NCBI RefSeq assembly: GCF_030014955.1
Contig: NZ_JAGRPV010000001.1
Location: 4,092,001-4,156,000, forward strand
Reading direction: 5' to 3'
DNA: 64,000 nt
Source: Cohnella hashimotonis
Lineage (GTDB): Bacteria; Bacillota; Bacilli; Paenibacillales; Paenibacillaceae
The notes beneath the pieces are model-generated. The model saw only the letters and a list, made by a program, of their open reading frames with translations. It was not told the origin of the DNA and did no database searches. Position numbers and translations under genes: made by a program. Shown here one piece after another: positions 43,404 to 53,100 of the stretch (position 1 is its first letter; the number at the start of each line of letters is the position of its first letter).

Positions 43404-43847
43404 TCATTGCAGTAGTTGTTGGACGATCTGGTTGACGAGCTTGCCATCCGCGCGTCCCTTCACCTTGGGCATCAGAGCGCCCATCAACTTGCCCATATCG
43501 GCTTTAGAAGAAGCACCGGTCTCTTGAATGGTCTGTGTAACGAGAGTCTTGATTTCTTCTTCGCCTAGCTGTGTGGGCAGGTACTCGCTGATGATATCGA
43601 TCTCAGACGCTGCGGCCGTTGCCAGATCGTCGCGGCCCGCTTTGCCGAATTCCTGGAGGGAATCCTTGCGTTGTTTGACTTCGCGGCTCAGGATCTCGAT
43701 CACTTCGTTATCCTCGAGCGGGCGGCGCAGCTCAATCTCTTGATTCTTGACCGCCGCACGAACCATGCGAATCGTGGTCAGGCGAAACTTATCCTGGGCT
43801 CTCATCGCCTGCTTCATGTCTTCGTTCAAACGGTCCGCGAGGTTCAT
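43404..43847 (-). CDS. yqeY: GatB/YqeY domain protein
   Basis: A 147-aa protein consisting of the YqeY domain related to the tail of GatB, which binds tRNA in the amidotransferase. It begins MNLADRLNEDMKQAMRAQDK and has the ALMPKVKGRADGKLVNQIV end typical of the family. AGGAGGAATT precedes the ATG. It follows rpsU by 15 bp, the same pair as in B. subtilis. A role in tRNA metabolism is probable but not established. Confidence 0.96.
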   Translation of the reverse strand: MNLADRLNEDMKQAMRAQDKFRLTTIRMVRAAVKNQEIELRRPLEDNEVIEILSREVKQRKDSLQEFGKAGRDDLATAAASEIDIISEYLPTQLGEEEIKTLVTQTIQETGASSKADMGKLMGALMPKVKGRADGKLVNQIVQQLLQ

Positions 43848-43862
43848 AATGCGTAATTCCTC

Positions 43863-44036
43863 CTAGAACTTGCGTTTACGAGCAGCCTCGGACTTCTTCT
43901 TCCGCTTAACGCTCGGTTTCTCGTAGTGCTTGCGTTTTTTCAGTTCCGCGAGAACGCCGTCTTTAGCGATCGAACGCTTGAAGCGGCGGAGTGCAGCGTC
44001 GAGTGTTTCATTTTTGCGAACTTTCGTTTCGGACAC
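43863..44036 (-). CDS. rpsU: 30S ribosomal protein S21
   Basis: A 57-aa S21. GTG start at 44036 behind GGAGGGAGGGAAAACAG; the open frame runs 15 codons further upstream but is not used. The sequence [20 protein letters not shown] then [20 protein letters not shown] is typical, with a very basic end that binds 16S rRNA near the anti-Shine-Dalgarno region. Confidence 0.98.
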   Translation of the reverse strand: MSETKVRKNETLDAALRRFKRSIAKDGVLAELKKRKHYEKPSVKRKKKSEAARKRKF

Positions 44037-44143
44037 CTGTTTTCCCTCCCTCCGGAACAGACCACAACACACGGTTATCAAACTTCATTATAGGCGAACA
44101 GGAAAGGCAGTGTCAACTTTCCCGAGGCCGATTTTCAAGAGAA

Positions 44144-44500
44144 TTATGCTTGCGTCGGACGAGCGTTGAGCGGACCCAGTTTTTCCCCGCCCAGTACGTG
44201 GAGATGCACGTGGTACACTTCCTGTCCGCTGTCGGGATTGCAGTTGTTGATCAGGCGGTAACCGCTCTCCGCGACGCCCGCGTCCCTGGCGACTCGCTGC
44301 GCGGCCAGCATGAGCTTCCCCAGCAGCAGCGCGTCCTCCGGCTCGGCGGCGTCCAGCGTCGGAATCGGCTTTTTCGGAATGACCAGCACATGCACGGGCG
44401 CCTGCGGACGGATGTCCTTGAAGGCCAGCACGTCCTCGTCCTCGTACACGATGTCGGCCGGAATCTCGCGGTCGATAATCTTTGTAAACAGCGTATCCAT
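44144..44500 (-). CDS. hinT: HIT-family nucleotide hydrolase HinT
   Basis: A 118-aa histidine-triad protein that hydrolyses purine nucleoside phosphoramidates. It begins MDTLFTKIIDREIPADIVYE, and the triad H-x-H-x-H is in EVYHVHLHVLGGEK. GGAGG lies nine nt before the ATG. It lies just upstream of rpsU with 107 bp between and no obvious terminator in the gap. The upstream interval 44501-44674 carries a terminator at 44606. Confidence 0.96.
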   Translation of the reverse strand: MDTLFTKIIDREIPADIVYEDEDVLAFKDIRPQAPVHVLVIPKKPIPTLDAAEPEDALLLGKLMLAAQRVARDAGVAESGYRLINNCNPDSGQEVYHVHLHVLGGEKLGPLNARPTQA

Positions 44501-44605
44501 CAGCTAGGCCTCCAGATTGTATGAGTGATATACCAACATCATACTCTACGCCCGCGGGGCTCGTCCAATCGATGCCGATGAGAGCGGATAAGCGCCGTCA
44601 CGATT

Positions 44606-44639
44606 TGAAAAGCCCACCCGGAACGATGCCGGGCAGGCT
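44606..44639 (-). terminator. Terminator after the GPG-repeat gene
   Basis: On the minus strand AGCC-TG-CCCGG pairs with CCGGG-TG-GGCT around an 8-nt loop with a small internal loop, followed by TTTTC. It lies 35 bp beyond the stop of the gene ending at 44675. Confidence 0.75.
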
Positions 44640-44674
44640 GGTCAAGAAAAGGCGAATCGCACGCTTCGCGTCCG

Positions 44675-45013
44675 TCAATAATACGGCAGCAGCGTAAGCG
44701 CGGTCAGCGCGTACAGCGGGAGCGCGAGCCTGGTGAACCGCCTTGGCCGAAAAGGGAGCGGACCGGGGCCGAAGCCAGGACCGGGGCCGGGGCCGAAGCC
44801 CGGTCCGAAGCCAGGACCTGCCCCGGGACCGAAACCGGGGCCGCCCCCCGGGCCGAACGCCCGGTCTTCCACCGCTCCAGGCACGGCTAGGCAAAGCGTC
44901 TCTTCGTCGATATATTCCACGATGCCGTCAAAACAAATGCCGTTTTGATCCCGCACCTCGACGTAACGATGCATATGCGCTTCGCTTAAAGCTTTGATAT
45001 CCTGCCTGAGCAT
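44675..45013 (-). CDS. Small protein with Gly-Pro-Gly-Phe repeat, possibly spore-surface
   Basis: A 112-aa protein with ATG at 45013 after GGGAGGG. The first half is an acidic, possibly LSm-like beta domain (RYVEVRDQNGICFDGIVEY, IDEETLCLAVPG). The middle is a tract of about nine GPGFG/GPGPG units (residues ~67-95), which is a strongly GC-rich repeat in DNA (44755-44860). The end is RLALPLYALTALTLLPYY, a short hydrophobic helix. This build (short folded head, glycine-rich segment, hydrophobic tail) is seen in uncharacterised spore- or surface-associated proteins of Bacillales, but I cannot assign it. The gap 45014-45158 has nothing visible. Confidence 0.75.
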   Translation of the reverse strand: MLRQDIKALSEAHMHRYVEVRDQNGICFDGIVEYIDEETLCLAVPGAVEDRAFGPGGGPGFGPGAGPGFGPGFGPGPGPGFGPGPLPFRPRRFTRLALPLYALTALTLLPYY

Positions 45014-45158
45014 GCAAACACCCTCCCGATCGCCGCCGTTTGAATCAGCATATGCCCAGGCGGGCAATCGGCTACCGGATTAACGATCATTTTGCGTCCG
45101 GACGCATTCTATCGCAGGCGCAAAGGCTTGCGGGAATAACAAAAATGCGCCTGCGCTC

Positions 45159-45758
45159 CTATTGTCCGATTGCGGCTGCCGCCTCTTTAAGCTCTTGGAC
45201 GAAGCGCTGCGCGACGGGCACCCAATCGACGCCGGCCTCCATCTGCCGAAACCGGTCGGATCCCGTCGGCGCCGTATATGCGCTCAGCACGCCCGACAAT
45301 TTGTCGGCGGACGCCGCCGCCGCGGTCAAAGTCGCCCGCTCGTTTTCGGTGAGCGCACCGCCGCTCGCGCCGATGGGGGCGAGCGCCTCGCTGATTTTCT
45401 GCATAGGCTCGGAGACCGCGGCTAAGGCTTCTTCTTTGCTCTGGCCGGTGCGCGTGCCGGATTGCACAAGCACGCCGGTGCCGCATTCTCCGGCGGAGAC
45501 GTCAAGCTTGCCCAACATCTTCGCAGCCTGCATGCGGGCTTCCTCGCCGTCCGCGTCGAGCAGGCCTGCAGTGCCATCCTTCAGTACGGTGGCGTATAAG
45601 ATGCAATAGTTGTAGCTCGACGCAAGCCGCTGGCCCCGCTCGGTCTTGAGCGATTGTCCGTCCAGAAGCACGCGGGAGAACAGCACGACGATCAGAAACG
45701 TCAGCATCGTGATGATGGCCAGCATGATCGGTACGGTATATTTCCTTTTGCCTGACAT
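45159..45758 (-). CDS. Membrane-anchored protein of unknown function
   Basis: A 199-aa protein not recognised. Residues 9-33 (PIMLAIITMLTFLIVVLFS) form one membrane helix after a short basic head (MSGKRKYT); the rest is predicted outside and is helical and Ala-rich, with two cysteines (NYCILY and GECGTGV) that could form a disulfide through the Bdb pair. It follows addA by 73 bp in the same direction and may be in the addBA transcript. No catalytic motif was seen. Confidence 0.7.
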   Translation of the reverse strand: MSGKRKYTVPIMLAIITMLTFLIVVLFSRVLLDGQSLKTERGQRLASSYNYCILYATVLKDGTAGLLDADGEEARMQAAKMLGKLDVSAGECGTGVLVQSGTRTGQSKEEALAAVSEPMQKISEALAPIGASGGALTENERATLTAAAASADKLSGVLSAYTAPTGSDRFRQMEAGVDWVPVAQRFVQELKEAAAAIGQ

Positions 45759-45831
45759 GACCCCAGTCCTCTCAATCGGAATTCAGGAGGTAATACGGCG
45801 CGGCGGCCGCGCCGTTGCGCATATGGCCGAA

Positions 45832-48800
45832 TTAATAGAGTCGAACGCAGACGCCGCCTTCCACGAAGTATATATGGCCTTCGTCGACCTTTCTCTCCAT
45901 GATGCCTTCCACGGCGCGGGCGTACATTTCCATCTGAAAACGGTGCTTTTCCGCAGCCGCCTGCCAGTCGCGGTCCGGGACGGCATCGGTCTTGTAGTCG
46001 ACCAGCACGAGCCTCTCCCCGTCGTCGAACAGACAATCGAGCACGCCCTGAATGAGCACCGTCTCCCCCAACATGTCGCCGGGGGCGACCGAGGGATGCG
46101 CCTCTGCCGCGGAAATGCCCGCGCTGAACGGCCATTCCCTCCACAGCCTTGCGGCACGGCTCATCCGCGCATACAGCTCCGTTCGAAAAAATGCGGCAAT
46201 ATCTACGCGTTCTGCCGCCTCGCGCTGCTCCTGCGTCAGAATCAGTTGGCCGATCAGACGTTCGAGAAGTGCCGCCACTTCGGCTTCCGCGCGATCCGGG
46301 GATAGGCCGATCGGCAAATGCTGCATCACCAGATGCACGGCCGTGCCCCGCTCCGCCGCGCTCATTCTTCTGGCAGCCATGAACCTCGGCCGGCGCAGCC
46401 GATACGTCCAGTAGCCCGAATCGGGCACTTCCTCGGGATTCCACGCCGGATGCCGCATTTCCTCCAGATCCGGCATTTGCGTCGCGTCGGGCAGCTCCCG
46501 GACATCCGGCTTTACACCGCTGTCTTGCTGCGCAGCGAGCTCCGAAGCTTCTCCCCAGGCCGGCAACCGTTCGCTTGCAGCCGCTCCAACCCCTGGATGG
46601 CCGACAGCACCGAAGTCGCGCGCAGATTTCATGGCCGTGACCGAGGTTTTGGCGGCGGCACGCGCGGCGGCCGCATGAGGATCCTGCCAGGAGAGTACGG
46701 CGTAAGCTGCTTCTCCCGCCGGGGATACCGGGCCCGGCAATGGCTCAAGTCGCATCGCGACGTTCCAGAGAGGTTCTCCCTCCAGCGCCGATCGTTCCTG
46801 CATCCTGGGCGAAAGCAGCGCGCGGGCCGGCATGACGCGGCACGTCCAGGCTTCCGCCGCAGGCTCACGCATCGTTCTGTACGCTGCGGCGTCTCCGCTT
46901 GCGGCTGCTTGGCCGACCGCTTCGGCCATATCGCCAGTACCGGACAATCCGCCGGTCGTCCAGTTCGCTCCCGTCAGGATGGAGGCCGGTCCAAGCCAGT
47001 CCAGATAGCGTCCTGCCGCCGCGACGGCATGATCCTGCAGCCGGTCGGTCGCGTCAGCGGCCGTACGGCGCCAGTGGTCCAGGTCGCTCGCCGCATCCTT
47101 GGTCGTGCCGACCAAGATCAGCTTCTCCTTGGGACGGGTCAGGGCGACGTAGAGCACGCGCATCTCCTCCGCAAGCAGCTCGGCCTTCATGCGCCTGCGG
47201 ATCGCCAGCTGCGGCAGCGTCGGGTAAGAGACGCGCGTCACCCGCTCTACCATGCGCGGTCCGAAGCCAAGCTTCTTGTGACGCAGAAACATTCCGCTTA
47301 AATCCTGCCGGTTGAACCGGCGTCCGAGGCCGGCTACGAATACGACGGGAAACTCGAGACCTTTGCTCTTGTGGATGGAAACGACCCGCACGACGCCCTC
47401 CTGCTCGCCGACCGCCCTGGCCGCGCCCAGATCGCCGCCCGTATCGCGCATGCGTCCGAGAAACCGTAAAAACCGGAACAGCCCGCGGTAGCTGGAGTTA
47501 CGTTCATATTGTCTGGCGCGATCGATTAACGCGCGCAGATTCGCTTGACGCTGCCCCCCGCCGGGAAGTCCGCCGACGAAGTCGAAGTACCCGGTATCCC
47601 GGTATAGTGCATGCAGCAGATCGCCGAGCGGCTCCCTGCGCGCGAACGTTCTCCAGTCTTCGAGCGACCGGACGAATGCGGCCAGCTTGTCCCGAAGCGC
47701 CTCGTCCTCGGCGTCAGCCGCGGCCGAACGGACCGCGGACCAGAAGGAGCCTGCGCGGTCAGCGATTCGCACGGCGGCAAGCTCGTCCGCGCTAAGTCCG
47801 ACAATGGGGGAACGAAGCACCCCGGCAAGCGGGATATCCTGGTCGGGATTGTCGATGATGCTAAGCAGGGACAGCATCACCTCGACCTCGACGGCGGCGA
47901 AATAGCCGGTCGCCAGATCCGCATAAGCCGGAATCCCTGCCGCCCGCAGCTCGTCGAGCACGACGGGCGCAAGCGAGGTCGCGGCCCGAAGCAGAATGAC
48001 GATGTCTCGGTAGGCCAGCGGACGGTGAAGGCCGCTGCGCCCGTCGTAGACGGCGAACGGCGGACGCCCCGAGCCGTCCGTGCCGGTCAGCCGGGCGATC
48101 TCCGCCGCGACGCACCGGGCCTCGAGCTGGGCGCTCTCGAGCTCCTCTTCGTCGGCCTCCGTTCCCTCATCGCCAGTTCCCGCTGCATCGGGGCCGGTAT
48201 CCGCCGCGGCGGCCTCGGCTTTGCGGGCGCCGCCGCCTGCCGCGCCCGTATCGATAAGCAGCATCTCCACCGCATACGACGGCATCCCGTTCCTGCCGAC
48301 TGCGTCCGCGTCCGTCTCTTCGGCCGGATACCCCTCGCCGTAGATCAATTCTGCGCGACGGTCGTAGTCCATCTCCCCGACGGGCTCGCGCATAATCAGC
48401 CTGAATACGCGATTGACCGCGTCGAGTACGCGGCTGCGGCTGCGGAAATTGCGTGCCAGGTCGATCCTTAGTCCGTGCGGGCCGCCGCTTGCGGCGCCTA
48501 AGTCAGCGTTTCCGCCCGCTCCTGCCGGCTCCGGTCCTTGCGTCGTCCATACGTCGTACGACTTGTACTTGGCCAGAAACAGCCCGGGCTCCGCGAGCCG
48601 GAAGCCGTAAATGCTCTGCTTGACGTCGCCGACCATGAACACATTGCCGGGATCGCTCTTCGCGATCAGCGATACGATCGCCTCCTGCACCTCGTTCGTA
48701 TCCTGATACTCGTCGAGCAGAATCTCCCTGAAGCGCTCCCGGTAGGCAAGCGCGGCATTCGATGGCCGAACCGTTTGCGGCGAGCTGTCGGGCGCACGCA

Positions 48801-50172
48801 AGATCCGAAGCGCATAATGCTCCAGATCGCCGAAGTCGAGCAGACCCTTTTCCCGCTTCGCCGCTTCGTACTTGTCCCCGAACGCGATGACCAGTTCCGC
48901 AATCTCGCGCATTCTAGGCGCCAAGGCGGCGAGCTCCTCCGCATATTGCGAAGGGGAGCGCACAAACCATTCTTCCGCAAGCCGGGTCACCGTCTTCTTC
49001 GCTTCGTCGCGCATCTGCTTCACCCGTTCCTGCAGCTCCGGGTCGTAGCCGTCTCCGCGGCAGGCCTTGAGCCGTCCGAAGGCGGCGGAAGCGAACGGCT
49101 CGCGCCACGCCGTCCAGGGCAGGCTTGTCACCGTGTCCTTGAGCGCAGCCACGAGCGCCGCATCCTCGGCCAGCGTGGATGCATACGGCTCCGGCCCTCC
49201 CGGCGCCGAGGCGAGCTCGCGCGCGCCGTGCAGCAGCCCTTCGGCCCCGGACAGCGCGAGGAGCACGTCCGCCCGCATGCTCTGCACCCAAGGCGACGAG
49301 GCAAGCTCCGCTTCGCCGCCGATATCGAAGCTGTCCGCTGTCGCTCTCAACCATGCATCCGGCCAGGGATGGCTTCGGGAAAAGTCGTACAGCTCCAGGA
49401 TGAGACGATGCAGCGGCTCGTCGCTGCGTTGGCCGCCGTACATGTCCGCCAGCGTCGCCAGCGTCCCTTCCTCGCCGAGCGCAAGCTCCTGCTCGTAGCG
49501 CGCCTCGAACAGCTCGTCGAGCGTGTCCATGCGCAGCAGCTCCGCCTCGGTCTCGTTCGCGATCCGAAATCCCGGATCGAGCCCGATCAACGGCGAATAG
49601 CGCTGCACCGCCTCCATGCAGAACGAGTGCAGCGTCGTGATCGAAGCCCGCGGCAGCAAGGCGAGCTGCCTGCGCAGATGCGCGGAGCCGGGCGATTGCT
49701 CGAGCTTCAGCTCCAGCGCCGCCCGGATTCGCTCCTTCATCTCGGCAGCGGCGGCCTTCGTGAAGGTGGCGACGAGGAGCGCGTCCACGTCGAGCGGGTC
49801 CCGCTCGTCGGCGATGCGGGAAATGATCCGTTCGACCAGCACGGCGGTCTTCCCCGAGCCTGCGGCCGCAGCGACGAGCAGATGGCGACCTCCGGCCGCG
49901 ATCGCCGCCCATTGCTCCGCAGTCCAGCGGCTGCCTTCCGGCCTGGCATAGGTAGCCGCCAGCCCGTCTTCGCCGCGTATGACGCCCGCAAATGCGCTCT
50001 CGCGTGCGGCTTCGTTCACATTCTGTCCGGCAGCCGCCTCCGCTCCAGGCAGCGACGGTTCGGATGCTTCTTCGGAAGCGGATGCCTCTTCCGTACGCCC
50101 GCCGTCGTCGAACAGACCGTTCCAGTCGAAAGCCAGCTGTTCGTCGTCTTCTTTTCCCCGCGATCCGCTCAA
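45832..50172 (-). CDS. addA: Helicase-exonuclease subunit AddA
   Basis: A 1,446-aa UvrD-type helicase-nuclease of the AddAB recombination complex, the Gram-positive counterpart of RecBCD. The TTG start overlaps the addB stop (TTGA) and GGAGGAG lies upstream. Walker A is AAAGSGKTAVLVERI near residues 102-116, and the motif EILLDEYQDTNEVQEAIV gives helicase motif II; motif V/VI are in VVSIHKSKGLEFPVV and LYVALTRPKE. The C-terminal nuclease motif is VLVDYKTDAVPD. Compared with the ~1,230-aa Bacillus protein it has an extra acidic N-terminal stretch of about 75 residues and a disordered insert (EADEEELESAQL) near residue 640. AddAB unwinds and resects double-strand ends up to Chi sites. Confidence 0.97.
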   Translation of the reverse strand: MSGSRGKEDDEQLAFDWNGLFDDGGRTEEASASEEASEPSLPGAEAAAGQNVNEAARESAFAGVIRGEDGLAATYARPEGSRWTAEQWAAIAAGGRHLLVAAAAGSGKTAVLVERIISRIADERDPLDVDALLVATFTKAAAAEMKERIRAALELKLEQSPGSAHLRRQLALLPRASITTLHSFCMEAVQRYSPLIGLDPGFRIANETEAELLRMDTLDELFEARYEQELALGEEGTLATLADMYGGQRSDEPLHRLILELYDFSRSHPWPDAWLRATADSFDIGGEAELASSPWVQSMRADVLLALSGAEGLLHGARELASAPGGPEPYASTLAEDAALVAALKDTVTSLPWTAWREPFASAAFGRLKACRGDGYDPELQERVKQMRDEAKKTVTRLAEEWFVRSPSQYAEELAALAPRMREIAELVIAFGDKYEAAKREKGLLDFGDLEHYALRILRAPDSSPQTVRPSNAALAYRERFREILLDEYQDTNEVQEAIVSLIAKSDPGNVFMVGDVKQSIYGFRLAEPGLFLAKYKSYDVWTTQGPEPAGAGGNADLGAASGGPHGLRIDLARNFRSRSRVLDAVNRVFRLIMREPVGEMDYDRRAELIYGEGYPAEETDADAVGRNGMPSYAVEMLLIDTGAAGGGARKAEAAAADTGPDAAGTGDEGTEADEEELESAQLEARCVAAEIARLTGTDGSGRPPFAVYDGRSGLHRPLAYRDIVILLRAATSLAPVVLDELRAAGIPAYADLATGYFAAVEVEVMLSLLSIIDNPDQDIPLAGVLRSPIVGLSADELAAVRIADRAGSFWSAVRSAAADAEDEALRDKLAAFVRSLEDWRTFARREPLGDLLHALYRDTGYFDFVGGLPGGGQRQANLRALIDRARQYERNSSYRGLFRFLRFLGRMRDTGGDLGAARAVGEQEGVVRVVSIHKSKGLEFPVVFVAGLGRRFNRQDLSGMFLRHKKLGFGPRMVERVTRVSYPTLPQLAIRRRMKAELLAEEMRVLYVALTRPKEKLILVGTTKDAASDLDHWRRTAADATDRLQDHAVAAAGRYLDWLGPASILTGANWTTGGLSGTGDMAEAVGQAAASGDAAAYRTMREPAAEAWTCRVMPARALLSPRMQERSALEGEPLWNVAMRLEPLPGPVSPAGEAAYAVLSWQDPHAAAARAAAKTSVTAMKSARDFGAVGHPGVGAAASERLPAWGEASELAAQQDSGVKPDVRELPDATQMPDLEEMRHPAWNPEEVPDSGYWTYRLRRPRFMAARRMSAAERGTAVHLVMQHLPIGLSPDRAEAEVAALLERLIGQLILTQEQREAAERVDIAAFFRTELYARMSRAARLWREWPFSAGISAAEAHPSVAPGDMLGETVLIQGVLDCLFDDGERLVLVDYKTDAVPDRDWQAAAEKHRFQMEMYARAVEGIMERKVDEGHIYFVEGGVCVRLY

Positions 50173-53100
50173 GCTTCGTCTCCTCCTTCCTCATCTTCTT
50201 CGCCGAGCCATTCCCATACTTCGTCCTTGTTCGCCGGGCGACGCAGCGCATGATGACGGTTGCCCTCGAGCTGCCCGTCGAACTGGCACACCGGCCGGAA
50301 CTCGCACACCGTGCACGGGCTGCGCTTGCCAAGCCGGTAAGGCGCGATATCGACGTCGCCTTCTACGATGCGCTTGCCGATCTTCGATATGTTGCGGCGA
50401 ACCGCTTTGCGCAGCGTTTCCCATTGCGCGCCGTCGGCCACCTGCGAGCGGGCGGAGAAGCTGCCGTCCTTTTTGTACTCGACCGGGACGACCGACGACT
50501 TGGCGCTGCTCTCTAGCGACTCGTCCATCAGCTGCACGGCTTCGCCGTCGGCCAGCACGAGCCCTTCCATGCGGTACTCCTTGCGGATCGCCTCTTCTGC
50601 GCCCGTCTCGTCGAGGCCGTTGGCCGTATGGAGCAGCGGATTGTGCACGTGCAGATACAACACGCCTGCTGGCTTGGCCGGACGCCCGAGCCAATGCGGC
50701 GCGTGCGTGACGACGACGTCCAGATAGGTCAGCATTTGCAGTGAAAGGCCGTGCGCCACTTCGTCGAGCCTCAGCTTCACCGCGCTCGATTTGTAATCGA
50801 GAATCCGCAGCAGCGTCCCGTCCTGCGACTCCGCAGCGTCGACCCGGTCGATCCGGCCGGCGACGTCCATCCATCTGCCGTTGCCCAGATACAGGCTGAG
50901 CGGCGGCATGATGCCTTGCGGACCGAAATCCACTTCGAGGCCGACCGGGCGAAATGCGGACAGCGACGCATGCTCCCCAAGCATCGCCGACGTCTGCGAG
51001 ACGATCCGGCTGAGCTTGCGCGCCATCGTGCGGTGCCGATTCGTGGACAACAGAATCTGAGACTGCACCTTCGGCAGCAGCCGCTCGACGGCGGCCGCGG
51101 CTTCGCTATGCCACAGGCCCGCGTCCCCGTCCGACGGGTCGCCCATCAGCAGCTTTTCCGTCGTCTGCCTTAGCGCGGCATGGAAAAGCTGTCCGATATC
51201 CGGCGCGTCCACACGGTACATGCGGCGCTCCTTGAGCCGAAGCCCGTGCGCGGCGTAATGCCTGAACGGGCAAGCGACGAACCGCTCCATCCGCGACACG
51301 CTGGCGAGCAGCCGGTCGCCGTACAGCAGGAGGCTCGTATGCGGCTGCAGCGGCCGTTCTTCGTTGCTGTAGCGCAGCGACGAGAGCAGGACGGAAATGC
51401 GGGAACGCCACGGCTCATGCTCGATGAGCCAGCGATACGCGGAGCGCCAGCCCGGTGCCAGCGCGTCGCCCTGTCTGTGCCTGCGCAGCATGGCGACCGT
51501 ATGCGTAAGCGCGCGTCCGGGACGGACGGCGAAAGCCAGCTGCGCCTCGTCCGGAGATCCGGGCTGCGGCTCGGCAGACTCGGCCCGAATCGGAAGTCCG
51601 GGAAACCAGGAGCGAATCCGTCCGATCAGGCTGGACTTGATCAGGCTCTGGCCTTCTTCGTCCGCAAGCGCGTAGCTGATCCACAGATGCCGGGACGGCG
51701 TCGTCAGCGCCAGATAAGCGAGAAACTCTTCGTCCAGCAGTCTGCGGCGGGCACCCGGCGCCATGGCGATGCCCGATTCGGCCAGCTTGACGCGCTCTTC
51801 CTCGTTCAGCAGTCCGTCGTCCTTGATCGCTCTCGGCATCACGCCTTCGTTCACGCCAAGCAAATACAACACGGATACGCGATCCGTGCGCGTGCGTTCC
51901 GGCGTCCCGATCAGGACGCGGTCGAGCGAAGGCGGCACGACGCCCAGGCGGATCGACTCCAATCCGGCGTCGATCATGCCCGCGAACAATGCCGGATCCG
52001 CCGGCTCGTCCCCCATCAGCTCCACGAGCTGATCGAGAAGCCCGATCGCGCCGTCCCATAGTTGACGATGTATCCGCGCGCGCAGCGGCTCGCCGGCCAG
52101 CTCGTCGTGCCTGCTCCAAAGCTCCAGCCTGTCCGGCGCCGCCGTCTCTTCCAGAAGCAGAAAAAGCGCGCGGCATAAGTCGGCCAGCGTCTTGGACCGC
52201 TTGAAGCGCGACTCGAATGTCCTAAGCGGCGCGAGCAGCGCATCCCGGGTCGCGCGGATCGCCTGCATGGAAGGGCCGCCTCGCGAAGTTCCGTCATCGT
52301 CCTCTTCCTCGGCCTCCAGGTCGCGGGCGGACAGCGAATACCAGCTGCGGTCGTCATGCCAGCGCCAGCCGTCGATGCCGGCTGCCAACACGTAGTTCTC
52401 GAGCGCATCGACCGACTCCCTCGCGACGCTGCCGTCCTGCGGATGAAGCAAGTCCGTCTTCGCGCAGCGGAAAAACGCCTCGTAGCGCCAGCCGCCGATC
52501 ACGCATTCCAAGGCCGAGCGAACGAACTCCACGAGCGGATGCTGCGAGCCTCTCGCTTTGCCGTCCAGGAAGTACGGGATGCCGTAATCGTCGAAAACGG
52601 ATGCCAGCAGCTCGCCGTAATCCTCCAGATTGCGGGCGAACACGCTCATCTCGCGCCAGCGCATGCCGTCCTCGCGGACGCGGCGCAGCATATCACGCGC
52701 TGCCGCCTCCACTTCGGCTCTGCGGCTGGCGGCCTCGCGGATCGACAAGCCGCAGCGCGGATGCTCCGGCTGCAGCTGCGTCTCGCCGCCGGTCCAGCGA
52801 TGCCGGCCATCCATCGCCCGCTCCAGATGCGCCAGCATCGGACATTCCGCAAAGCGCGGCGAAACGCTCGGCCGCAACAAGACAGGAGGCTCTAACTGCG
52901 CGCCAGCCGCCTCCGCCGCCGCGCAAAGGCGCGCCGACGTGTCCGCGGTCTGATAGAACAGGTCCAGCTCGTCCGGACGTTCGCCGGCTCCGTACAATCG
53001 ATCCACGCAGAGCGCGGCGGACACGCGCTTGCAGCGTCGCAGCAGCGCCTCGATGACGGCATATTCCTTGGGCGTAAAACCATGGAAGCCGTCCAGCCAA

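Noticed and set aside
44733..44997. Plus-strand Gly-Pro repeat protein opposite the GPG gene
   Set aside because: It is the complement of the GPGFG repeat, which stays open on both strands because of its composition; no ribosome binding site was found.
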